8,690 bases of DNA from CAYVQE01 sp964633205 (lineage in GTDB: Bacteria; Myxococcota; B64-G9): positions 1 to 8,690 of the forward strand of contig CAZWFN010000207.1 in NCBI GenBank assembly GCA_964633205.1, in the 5' to 3' direction. This document shows, piece after piece, positions 1 to 8,690 of the stretch (position 1 is the stretch's first letter; each line of letters starts with the position of its first letter). The notes beneath the pieces were generated by a model. The model was not told the origin of the DNA, did not search any database, and saw only the letters and a program-made list of their open reading frames with translations. Both the position numbers and the translations under genes were made by a program.

Positions 1-1806
1 CCGCAGCAGGTCTTCGTGGCCCCGGGCGGCGACGACGGCGGGCCGGGCAGCCAGGCCGAGCCGCTGGGCAGCATACAGGCGGCGGTGGACCGGGCCGGGC
101 CGGGCACGGTGGTGCGCGTGGCCGCCGGGGTGTACCGCGAGGCGGTGGAGGTGACCCGTTCGGGTGAGCCCGGCGCGCCCATCGTCATCCTGGCCGCGCC
201 GGGCGCGGTGCTCGACGGCGCCGACGCCGCCATCCAGTCGGGGGCGGTGGCCTGGACGGAGCTGGAAGACGGCATCTACTGGGCGCCATATGCCGGCGAT
301 TCCTGGTACGCCGCCTTCGGCGACGCCGGGCTGGCCACCCGGCTGTACGACTACCACGCGCTCGACGACCTGCGCTCCGAGAGCGGCGGCCAGCCCGGCC
401 AGAGCGGGGTGCTGGCCGGCGGCTTCTTCGTCGACGGCGACCAGGGCCGGGTCTACCTGCGGCTGCCGGACCGCTCCGACCCGGCGGCCAGCACCATCCA
501 CCTGGCCGCCCGCCGCGGCGGCTTGTTGGTCGACGGGGCCCACGACGTGGTCATCGACGGCTTCGAAATCCGCTGCTACGGCTCGCACCAGTACGGCTTC
601 GGCGTCGACCTGCGCGGCGCGCAGCGCGTCTGGGTGCGCAACTGCCACATCCACAACCTGAACACCGGGGTGCGGCTGCGCCGCGGCGCGGCCGGCTGCG
701 TGGTCGAGCACAACCGCATCGCCGACAGCAGCGTGTTCAGCTGGCCCTGGGCCTCGGTCAAGGCCCACAACGCCGAGGCCTCCGGCATCAGCGTCGGCGG
801 CGGGCGCGGCAACGTGGTGCGCCACAACACGATCGACGGGCCCTTCAACGGCATCTACGTCGGCGAGTTCAGCGACGATCCGGATCCGGAGCTGGCCGCA
901 GAGACCGACGTGGTGGGCAACATCCTGCGCCACCTGGGCGACGACGGGCTGGAGCCCGAGGGCGCCTGCATCAACGTGCGCTTCGTCGACAACCGCATCC
1001 TGGAGGTGCACAACGGGGTGTCGCTGGCGCCGATACAGGTGGGCCCGACCTGGCTGGTGGGCACCCTGGTGGCCGGCTACCAAGCCCACGCGCTCAAGCT
1101 CAACAACGGCTCGTCCGGGCCCATCCTGGTCTACCACAGCACCGGCCTGCCGGCCGCCGGCTTCGACGGCGCCCAGGCCTGGGCGCCCAGCGTGCCCTTC
1201 GGCCCGCTGTGGTCGCGGAACAACCTGTGGGCGGCCCACCGCTATGTCATCGAGTACGGCCCGGACAGCCTGCTGGCGCCGGTGGCCATGGATCACGACG
1301 CCTGGACCACCAGCCGCGGGCCGCCCATCGTCAAGTGGCTGGGCCAGCGCTACGACACGCTGGAGGCCTTCCGGCAGGCCACCGGCCTGCAGGCCCACGG
1401 CATCTACGGCCCGCCCGAGCTGGCCGACCCGGCCGCCGGCGACTTCCGGCCGGCCGCCGGCAGCCCCCTGCTCGACGCCGGCGGGCCCATCCCGGGCATC
1501 AGCGACGCCCCCGGCCGGGTGCCCGACGGCCGGCCCGACATCGGCGCGCTGGAACGCGGCGGCACCGTCGAGCCCGACGGCGGCCCCGATGCCGGCCCCG
1601 ACGCCGGCGACCCGCATCCCGGCGACACCGATCCCAGCGACGCCGGCCCCGACGCCGGCGACGCCCCGGCGGCCGACAGCCATCAACCCGGCGCCGACCC
1701 CACCCCGGACAGCGCCAGCGGCTCCTGCGGCTGCCGCCACACCACCCCCAGCCCCTGGCCCCTGGCCCTGCTGCTGCTGGCCCCCGCCCTCAGACGCCGC
1801 GGCTAA
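1..1806 (+). CDS. Secreted right-handed parallel beta-helix protein with MYXO-CTERM-like tail (5' end outside window)
   Basis: The reading frame is open from base 1 and ends at TAA 1804-1806, giving 601 visible residues. A GTG at 16 could be read as a start, but codons before it (ending V-F) complete the usual beta-helix opening V-A-P-G-G-D-D-G-G-P-G-S, so the gene most likely begins upstream with a signal peptide. Next come the S-I-Q-A-A-V-D and G-V-Y-R-E-A-V segments typical of DUF1565/pectate-lyase-like proteins, then Asn/Gly/Val-rich coils (about residues 180-400) with DDGLEPEG and KLNNGSSG segments. The helix part closes with PLLDAGG and DIGALERGG near residue 520. An Asp/Pro/Ala/Gly linker with two DAGPDAGD copies follows, and then a tail (574-601) with C576-G-C578-R, a Leu/Ala segment and RRR. 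By family knowledge such tails sort proteins to the outer surface in Myxococcota. The substrate is unknown, and a carbohydrate-binding or lyase role is only a guess. It converges on the suc cluster. Confidence 0.9.
   Translation, partial: PQQVFVAPGGDDGGPGSQAEPLGSIQAAVDRAGPGTVVRVAAGVYREAVEVTRSGEPGAPIVILAAPGAVLDGADAAIQSGAVAWTELEDGIYWAPYAGDSWYAAFGDAGLATRLYDYHALDDLRSESGGQPGQSGVLAGGFFVDGDQGRVYLRLPDRSDPAASTIHLAARRGGLLVDGAHDVVIDGFEIRCYGSHQYGFGVDLRGAQRVWVRNCHIHNLNTGVRLRRGAAGCVVEHNRIADSSVFSWPWASVKAHNAEASGISVGGGRGNVVRHNTIDGPFNGIYVGEFSDDPDPELAAETDVVGNILRHLGDDGLEPEGACINVRFVDNRILEVHNGVSLAPIQVGPTWLVGTLVAGYQAHALKLNNGSSGPILVYHSTGLPAAGFDGAQAWAPSVPFGPLWSRNNLWAAHRYVIEYGPDSLLAPVAMDHDAWTTSRGPPIVKWLGQRYDTLEAFRQATGLQAHGIYGPPELADPAAGDFRPAAGSPLLDAGGPIPGISDAPGRVPDGRPDIGALERGGTVEPDGGPDAGPDAGDPHPGDTDPSDAGPDAGDAPAADSHQPGADPTPDSASGSCGCRHTTPSPWPLALLLLAPALRRRG
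1588..1662 (+). repeat. In-frame duplicated Asp-Ala-Gly-Pro linker repeat
   Basis: A 24-base unit encoding DAGPDAGD occurs at 1588-1611 and again at 1639-1662, with one base difference (GAT versus GAC in the first codon). The offset is 51 bases, or 17 codons, so the frame is kept. The unit itself is built of two GAC-GCC-GGC triplet blocks. It lies in the linker between the beta-helix domain and the C-terminal sorting tail, where such repeats act as a flexible spacer and vary in length through replication slippage. Confidence 0.8.
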
Positions 1807-1856
1807 ACCGAGCACCGACGGCCACCGACTGCATGCCGGCCTTCGACCCTTAGGAT

Positions 1857-1942
1857 GTGTCGAAATACGGGAAGGTTGAGCCATTCGTAGGGGCGGGATG
1901 TCAGTCTGCGAAAGGAATATGTCATTTCGGATTTTTCGACAC
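1857..1942. repeat. 86-bp low-G+C segment with 9-bp terminal inverted repeats (possible MITE-like or transcribed hairpin element)
   Basis: GTGTCGAAA at 1857-1865 is repeated as its exact reverse complement TTTCGACAC at 1934-1942. The match continues weakly inward if a 2-base gap is allowed. A smaller CGAAA/TTTCG pair lies inside the right half (from about 1910 to 1929). By hand count the segment is 42 G+C of 86, about half, against far higher values in the genes on both sides. It sits between the stop codons of two convergent genes, 51 bases after the beta-helix stop and 67 bases before the ligase-like stop. No long T-run follows either arm, so it does not look like a standard intrinsic terminator. 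A small non-autonomous mobile repeat or a bidirectional hairpin terminator are both possible. Confidence 0.45.
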
Positions 1943-2008
1943 CCGCCCGCGGATCGATGGCCTATTGAGTTCCACAAACCGGCTTTTTGGTGGGGGGTGG
2001 TCGATTCG

Positions 2009-2647
2009 CTACGTCTTGCTCTGCCCCAGCGCGGCGATGCGGGGTTGGAGGGCGGTTGCGAGCTCGGGGGCCAGGGCGGCGATGGCCGGGGGGGCGAGGT
2101 GCTCGGCCAGGCCGCGGACGAAGTCGGCGTGGGCGCGGCCGCAGCGGTAGGCGGGCTCGCGCGGGGGGTGCTGCAAGTAGCGGGTCATCAGCTCGACCCG
2201 CGGGGCGACGAGCAGGCTGGCGGCGTAGTAGAGGGTGTCGCGGCCGCGGTGCAGGCTGGCGCCGGCCACCTTGCGCCCGCCCAGGGCCAGGTCCGAGATG
2301 CCGGCCCGCTCGGGCGCCGGCAGGCCGACCGCCTGCAGGGCTGCGATCACGGCCGCGTTGATGGCGTCGAACCAGGCCCGGTTGCCGCCCAGCCCGGGCG
2401 CGTGCAGCGCCGCGGCCAACACCAGCTGGCCCGGCTCCAGCACCACCGCGCAGCCGCCGCCGCGGCGCCTGAGCACGGCCACGCCGTCGGCTTGGCAGGC
2501 GGCCATATGCAGTTCGCGCTCGGGCCGCGAGCCCAGGCCCAACACCAGCTGCACCCCGTCGGGCCGGCGCACCCGCAGCCGCGGCCGCCGATCGCGCCGG
2601 CAGGCGGCGACCAGATCGGTATCGCGATCGTAGTCACCGATCTCCAT
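2009..2647 (-). CDS. Lipoate-protein ligase A-like protein (single catalytic domain)
   Basis: This 212-residue protein has the BPL/LplA/LipB ligase fold pattern: an RRRGGG loop (60-65) followed by C-A-V-V-L-E-P-G-Q-L-V, matching the lipoyl-AMP loop of LplA, and a S-D-L-A-L-G-G-R-K-V-A-G segment whose Lys126 matches the lipoate-binding lysine of LplA. A conserved-looking PREPAYRCGRAHADFV stretch follows (162-177). Family members attach lipoate or octanoate to the lysine of lipoyl domains. It lacks the C-terminal accessory domain of E. coli LplA (338 residues), so it may need a partner or act as a transferase. The usual H-H-G-T-L-L segment reads Y-Y-A-A-S-L-L (140-146), which is odd. The ATG at 2647 lies 11 bases after the lpd stop with only a weak ribosome-binding site. 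The frame is open far upstream, but only as a shadow inside lpd. It is the last gene of the cluster; the likely target is the SucB lipoyl domain. Confidence 0.83.
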   Translation of the reverse strand: MEIGDYDRDTDLVAACRRDRRPRLRVRRPDGVQLVLGLGSRPERELHMAACQADGVAVLRRRGGGCAVVLEPGQLVLAAALHAPGLGGNRAWFDAINAAVIAALQAVGLPAPERAGISDLALGGRKVAGASLHRGRDTLYYAASLLVAPRVELMTRYLQHPPREPAYRCGRAHADFVRGLAEHLAPPAIAALAPELATALQPRIAALGQSKT

Positions 2648-2658
2648 GGTCCGTGCGC

Positions 2659-4059
2659 TCAGGCGTGGATGGCCCGGCCGTCCACGGCCAGGGCGGCCTC
2701 CTTGGTGGCCTCGGCCAGGGTGGGATGGGCGTGGATGGTGCGCGCCAGGTCCTCGGCGCTGGCCTGATACTCCATGGCCAAAACCGCCTCGGCCACCAGC
2801 TCCGAGGCCTGCGGGCCCAGCAGCTGCACGCCCAGCAGCCGGTCGCTGCCGGCATCGGCCAGAATCTGCACCAGCCCGTCGGTCTCGCCGGCGGCCAGGG
2901 CGCGGCCGTTGGCCCGGTAGTAGAAACGCCCGGAGCGCACCTCGATGCCGCGCTGCTTGCACTCGCGCTCGGTCAGGCCCACCAGGGCCAGCTCGGGGTG
3001 GGTGTAGACCACGCCCGGGATGGCGTCGTAGTTGACGTGGCCCGGCAGCCCGGCCATGCGCTCGACCGCGGCCACGCCCTCCTCCTCGGCCTTGTGGGCC
3101 AGCATGGGCCCGCGCACCAGGTCGCCGATGGCCCAGATGCCCGGCACGCTGGTGCGCAGCTGCTCGTCGACCGCCACCCGGCCCTGCTCGTCCAGCTCCA
3201 CCCCGGCCGCCTCCAGGCCCAGCCCCGCGAAGGCCGGCCGCCGGCCCACGGCCACCAGCAGCTCGTCGCACTCCAGCTTCTCGGTCTCGTCGCCGGGCAA
3301 GGCCAGCTCCACCGCCAGCCCCTCGCCCTGCGGCTCGGCCGCGGTCACCTTGCTGCCGGTGCGCAGCTCCATGCCCTGGGCCTCGAGCGCGCGGCTGAGC
3401 ATGCGCGCCATCAGCTTGTCGGCGAAGGGCACGATCTGATCCAGCATCTCGACCACCGTCACCCGGGCGCCCAGCCGCAGCCAGACCTGGCCCAGCTCCA
3501 GGCCCACCGCCCCGGCGCCGACCACCACCAGGTGCTCGGGCACCCGCTCGAAGGCCAGCGCCTCGGTCGAGCTGACGATGCGCCGGCCGTCGAAGGCCAG
3601 CCCGGGCAGCTCCACCGGCGCGCTGCCGGTGGCCAGCAGGATATTGTCGCCCTGCAGCTGCTGCACGCCATCGTCGCCGTGCACCTCGACCGCGTCGACG
3701 CCGACCAGCTCGGCCCGGCCGTGCAGCACCTCGACCTTGTTCTTCTTCATCAGCCCGGCCACCCCGCCGGTCAGCTGCTCGACCACCTGGCGCTTGCGCT
3801 GCTGCATGGCCTCCAGGTCGAGCTCCACCCCGCTCAGCGCGACACCGTGGGCGCCCAGGCCGCCGTCGCGCGCCCGGGCGTAGTGCTGGCTGGACTCCAG
3901 CAGGGCCTTGGACGGGATGCAGCCCACGTTGAGACAGGTGCCGCCCAGGCGCGCCTCGCGCTCGATCAGGGTGGTGTTCAGGCCGAGCTGGGCCGCCCGG
4001 ATGGCGGCCACGTAGCCGCCCGGCCCGGCGCCGATGACGATCAGATCGCGACGTTCCAA
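2659..4059 (-). CDS. lpdA: Dihydrolipoyl dehydrogenase (E3)
   Basis: This flavoenzyme reoxidises dihydrolipoamide on E2 and passes electrons through FAD and a disulfide to NAD+. Its 466 residues match the family's usual length. Visible motifs are the FAD-binding GAGPGG (10-15), the redox-active CLNVGC with Cys42 and Cys47, the NAD-binding GAGAVG (181-186), the second FAD motif AIGD (about 310) and the C-terminal HAHPTLAE with the catalytic His445/Glu450 pair. All key residues are present. The start is TTG at 4059, one base after the sucB stop. GGAGG at 4066-4070 lies 6 bases upstream, within the last sucB codons, and the next residues (ERRDLIVIG) fit the family N-terminus, so TTG is well supported and implies coupling to sucB. 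Being in the suc cluster it serves 2-oxoglutarate dehydrogenase. Whether it also serves pyruvate or glycine complexes cannot be seen here. Confidence 0.97.
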   Translation of the reverse strand: MERRDLIVIGAGPGGYVAAIRAAQLGLNTTLIEREARLGGTCLNVGCIPSKALLESSQHYARARDGGLGAHGVALSGVELDLEAMQQRKRQVVEQLTGGVAGLMKKNKVEVLHGRAELVGVDAVEVHGDDGVQQLQGDNILLATGSAPVELPGLAFDGRRIVSSTEALAFERVPEHLVVVGAGAVGLELGQVWLRLGARVTVVEMLDQIVPFADKLMARMLSRALEAQGMELRTGSKVTAAEPQGEGLAVELALPGDETEKLECDELLVAVGRRPAFAGLGLEAAGVELDEQGRVAVDEQLRTSVPGIWAIGDLVRGPMLAHKAEEEGVAAVERMAGLPGHVNYDAIPGVVYTHPELALVGLTERECKQRGIEVRSGRFYYRANGRALAAGETDGLVQILADAGSDRLLGVQLLGPQASELVAEAVLAMEYQASAEDLARTIHAHPTLAEATKEAALAVDGRAIHA

Positions 4060-4060
4060 A

Positions 4061-5385
4061 TCAAACCTCCAGCAACATGCGTTCGGGGTCTTCCATGCAC
4101 TCGACCACCCGCTTGAGGAAGGTCACCGCCTCGGAGCCGTCCACGATGCGGTGGTCGTAGGACAGCGCCAGGTACATCATGGGCCGCACCACCACCTCGT
4201 CGTCGACCACCACCGGCCGCTTCTGGATGCGGTGCAGGCCCAGGATGCCGCTCTGCGGCGGGTTGAGGATGGGCGTCGACAGCAGCGAGCCGTAGACGCC
4301 GCCGTTGGAGATGGTGAAGCAGCCGCCGGTCAGCTCCTGCAGCGTGAGCTGGCGCTCGCGGGCGCGGCGGGCCAGGTCGCCGATGCGCTTCTCGATGGCG
4401 GCGAAGCCGAGCGCGTCGGCTGCGCGCACCACCGGCACCACCAGGCCCTGCTCGGTGCCCACCGCCACGCCGATGTCGTAGTAGTGCTGGTAGACGATCT
4501 CGTCGCCCTCGATGCGGGCGTTGAGCTGCGGCACGGTCTTGAGCGCGTCGACCACCGCCTTGACGAAAAACGACATGAAGCCCAGCCGCACGTCGAAACG
4601 CTTCTCGAAGCGGTCGCGGTGGCGGCTGCGCAGAGCCATCACCGCGGACATGTCGCACTCGTTGAAGGTGGTCAGGATGGCCGCGGTCTGCTGCACCTGC
4701 ACCAGCCGCTCGGTGATGCGCTTGCGCAGCCGGCTCATGCTCTGGCGCGTCTCGCGCGAGCGGTCCGGCGCCTGCGGCGCGGCCGGCTCCGCCGCGCCGT
4801 CTCGCTCGGCGCCGCCGGGCTGCTCGGCCGCGGCGGGCGCATCCGCCGCGGCGTCCCGGCGGGCGTCGAGGTGGGCCTGCACGTCCTGCTTGGTCACCCG
4901 GCCGCCCTTGCCGCTGCCGGCGATGGCGCCGGCATCCAGCCCGTGCTGCTCGACCAGCCGCCGGGCGGCCGGCGCCAGCGGCCCGGCCCGGCCGCGCTCG
5001 AGCTTGTCGCGGGCCTGCTGCATGCCGGCCGGCGGGGTGACCGGCTGCTCGGCCGGCTGCTTCTGCTCGGCGGCCGGCTGCTCCTGATCGTCCGCCGGCC
5101 GCTGGCGCTCCATGTCCGGCAGCGCCGGCTCGCTGGGCGCCGGGGCCTCGGCCGCGTCGGTGTCGATGGCGCCGACCACCTGGCCCACCTGCACCACCGC
5201 GCCGGCCTCGACGTCCTGGCTCAGCCGGCCGCCCACGTCGGCCGGCACGGCCATGGTCACCTTGTCGGTCTCCAGCTCGAACAGCTCCTGGCCGGAGCGC
5301 ACCACGGCGCCGTGCTCGACCAGCCACTCGGCCAGCACGCCGTCGGTGATGGACTCGCCCACCTCGGGCACCTTGATCTCGACCT

Positions 5386-5389
<4 letters not shown>
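4061..5389 (-). CDS. sucB: Dihydrolipoyllysine-residue succinyltransferase (E2 of 2-oxoglutarate dehydrogenase)
   Basis: This 442-residue E2 core protein accepts the succinyl group from E1 on a lipoyl-lysine and transfers it to CoA. In order it has one lipoyl domain (1-78) with the lipoylation site in ETDKV (Lys43), an Ala/Pro/Glu/Gln-rich flexible linker (79-136), a peripheral-subunit-binding domain (137-174, ending GKGGRVTKQDV) and the catalytic domain (about 212-442). The catalytic domain has FNECDMS, RLGFMSFF, TISNGGVYGS and NPPQSGILG, and SYDHRIVDG with catalytic His413 and Asp417. These match SucB more closely than pyruvate dehydrogenase E2. The ATG at 5389 overlaps the sucA stop as ATGA and has GGGAGGG a few bases before it. 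The frame stays open upstream through sucA, but only as a shadow; the lipoyl-domain N-terminus K-V-E-I-K-V-P-E-V-G-E fixes the start. Confidence 0.97.
4066..4070 (-). promoter_or_regulatory. Ribosome-binding site of lpdA, inside the end of sucB
   Basis: GGAGG on the minus strand, formed by the last sucB codons (Leu-Glu-Val), is six bases before the TTG at 4059. It is the main evidence for the unusual TTG start. Confidence 0.8.
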
Positions 5390-8148
<2,759 letters not shown>

Positions 8149-8155
8149 CCCAGAC

Positions 8156-8160
8156 CCTCC
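8156..8160 (-). promoter_or_regulatory. Ribosome-binding site of sucA
   Basis: On the minus strand the sequence is GGAGG within GGGAGGG, seven bases before ATG 8148. It decides for the 8148 start over the longer in-frame start at 8226. Confidence 0.8.
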
Positions 8161-8169
8161 CGAGCCGCC

Positions 8170-8198
8170 AGTGTCCGCCGCCCCCAGCCCCCTGTCAA
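8170..8198 (-). promoter_or_regulatory. Candidate sigma-70-type promoter of the suc cluster
   Basis: The minus strand has a consensus -35 box TTGACA at 8198-8193. A 17-base G-rich spacer separates it from GACACT at 8175-8170, which matches TATAAT at three of six positions, including the important second A and last T. Transcription would begin near 8163, giving a leader of about 15 bases just long enough to hold the sucA ribosome-binding site. The call rests on consensus matching alone. The inverted-repeat element begins 17 bases upstream of the -35 box. Confidence 0.45.
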
Positions 8199-8214
8199 CC
8201 CGACCCGGCCGACC

Positions 8215-8408
8215 CTGATTTCCCACCTCAGCCGCGATCTCTGCGGACCGAGGACCGCTCGCGATGCTCGCAGGCCCGGCTTCGCCGTCAGACCGGCGGA
8301 TTCAATGCTCCGCGGTTTTTGCGGTCCCGCCAGGGGCGACGTAGATGACTACGACTCCGCTTGAATCCGCCGGTCTTCCTTGACCTCGCGACTGATCTGG
8401 GAAATCAG
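8215..8408. repeat. 194-bp nested inverted-repeat element upstream of sucA
   Basis: The outer arms are 8215-8237 and 8386-8408; by hand alignment 20 of 23 positions pair. Inside is a second, perfect 16-bp pair at 8290-8305 and 8361-8376 (left arm AGACCGGCGGATTCAA). The 55-base loop of the inner stem contains smaller hairpins: CCGC/GCGG around a T-run at 8310-8324, and CGTAG-ATGA-CTACG at 8340-8353. The left side carries 52 extra bases between outer and inner arms against 9 on the right, so the element is asymmetric. No open frame with a plausible start and known product covers it. It could be a dispersed palindromic repeat or MITE, or the gene of a structured RNA. Confidence 0.6.
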
Positions 8409-8430
8409 CCACATTGTGGTGGGAGATCAC
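8398..8430. repeat. Direct repeats flanking a perfect palindrome (possible operator)
   Basis: TGGGAAATCAG at 8398-8408 and TGGGAGATCAC at 8420-8430 are 11-base direct repeats with two differences. They are separated by exactly 11 bases forming the palindrome CCACATTGTGG (8409-8419). The first copy is part of the right outer arm of the nested inverted repeat, and an inverted third copy (CTGATTTCCCA) lies at 8215-8225. A 22-base periodicity is about two helical turns, as seen with protein-binding sites, but it may simply be the edge of a mobile repeat. Confidence 0.4.
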
Positions 8431-8672
8431 GGGCCGACCAGGATCTCCTCCACTTCGCCGCAACGCGCCACGAGCGATGGCACGACCACGGGTTTTGGAG
8501 CTGGTTGCTGAAGCGCTGGGAGGAGCCCCATGGGCAATAGAGGTAGGTCCCCCCAATTGACAAGACAAACGGAGTCCTTAAGTTTTATTTCAAGCAGCGA
8601 GCAGCGGCGGCAGCGGGGACGCATGGCAGCGGTGCCCGCTGGCCGGCCGCGGCGCCCGAGGGAGAGCTTGTC
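8409..8672. other. Non-coding stretch upstream of the possible rightmost gene
   Basis: I find no convincing gene here. The plus-strand frame from 8349 to the TAG at 8538-8540 is open for about 63 codons and is rich in Trp and His near its end, but it has no ATG, GTG or ribosome-binding site and I recognise no family. From about 8535 to 8595 the composition becomes clearly more A+T-rich, with TTGACA at 8557-8562 and a TTTTATTT run near 8583-8590. GC-rich triplet-like sequence (GCAGCGG types) follows up to 8640. The patch may hold a promoter for the gene at 8673 or be the scar of a mobile element. Confidence 0.5.
8557..8584 (+). promoter_or_regulatory. Weak candidate promoter for the rightmost plus-strand gene
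   Basis: A perfect TTGACA (8557-8562) is followed after 16 bases by TAAGTT (8579-8584), which matches only three of six -10 positions. It lies in the A+T-richest part of the right end and about 90 bases before a possible ATG at 8673. The -10 match is poor, so this is tentative. Confidence 0.22.
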
Positions 8673-8690
8673 ATGCCACGCGAGGTCATC
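8673..8690 (+). CDS. Possible start of a gene running off the window (six codons visible)
   Basis: ATG at 8673 opens the frame M-P-R-E-V-I to the window edge. A GGAGAG purine run at 8661-8666 gives a suitable distance (GGAG ends 8 bases before the ATG). Divergent placement from the suc cluster and the A+T-richer patch upstream fit a gene start. Six residues cannot identify the product. Confidence 0.35.

Noticed and set aside
1973..1994. A CCAC...GTGG hairpin around a T-run as terminator for the suc cluster.
   Set aside because: The stem is only about four paired bases before a mismatch, and on the minus strand the run is A rather than T, so it does not fit an intrinsic terminator.
1898..2767. 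A 289-codon plus-strand frame starting within the intergenic element.
   Set aside because: Most of it is antisense to the ligase-like gene and has shadow composition. There is no recognisable domain.
2009..3271. An apparent 420-residue minus-strand protein ending in the ligase-like domain.
   Set aside because: The upstream part overlaps lpd in another frame and is low-complexity Gly/Arg/Ala. The ligase fold starts at ATG 2647.
8349..8540. An open plus-strand frame whose last part is rich in Trp and His, possibly a transposase remnant.
   Set aside because: It has no start codon or ribosome-binding site, begins inside the palindromic element, and shows no motif I can assign to a transposase family.
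8673..8690. M-P-R-E-V-I resembles the beginning of gamma-tubulin.
   Set aside because: Six residues in a clearly bacterial window are not evidence; chance similarity is the simplest reading.

Overview
The DNA is very G+C-rich and points to a large-genome bacterium of the Myxococcota / former Deltaproteobacteria type. Two things support this, both in the first gene: an Asp-Ala-Gly-Pro-rich linker, and a C-terminal tail of the MYXO-CTERM kind (Cys-Gly-Cys-Arg, a Leu/Ala hydrophobic stretch, then Arg-Arg-Arg). The taxon is inferred from these protein styles only; no rRNA or other marker is present.

Layout: (1) bases 1-1806, plus strand, carry the 3' part of a secreted right-handed parallel beta-helix protein whose start lies outside the window. 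(2) Bases 1807-2008 form a convergent intergenic region of clearly lower G+C. It holds an 86-bp segment bounded by 9-bp perfect inverted repeats. (3) Bases 2009-8148, minus strand, are a tight four-gene cluster read right to left: sucA (2-oxoglutarate dehydrogenase E1), sucB (dihydrolipoyl succinyltransferase E2), lpd (dihydrolipoyl dehydrogenase E3) and a short lipoate-protein-ligase-like gene. sucA and sucB overlap by ATGA. lpd starts with TTG one base after the sucB stop, with its ribosome-binding site inside the end of sucB. The ligase-like gene follows 11 bases after lpd. (4) Bases 8149-8672 have no convincing gene. They hold a probable sucA promoter, a 194-bp nested inverted-repeat element, a direct-repeat/palindrome cluster and an A+T-richer patch. 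(5) At 8673 a new plus-strand gene may begin and run off the end.

The cluster encodes all three catalytic components of the TCA-cycle 2-oxoglutarate dehydrogenase complex. E1 decarboxylates 2-oxoglutarate on thiamine diphosphate, E2 carries the succinyl group on a lipoyl-lysine and passes it to CoA, and E3 reoxidises the lipoamide with NAD+. The fourth gene probably helps attach lipoate (or a precursor) to the E2 lipoyl domain, so the complex and one of its modifying enzymes would be made together.

The core genes are ordinary. The less expected material is the single-domain ligase-like protein with an altered active-site segment, and the two non-coding inverted-repeat elements flanking the operon. 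I see no CRISPR array, tRNA, rRNA, complete insertion sequence or clearly new defence or biosynthetic system.
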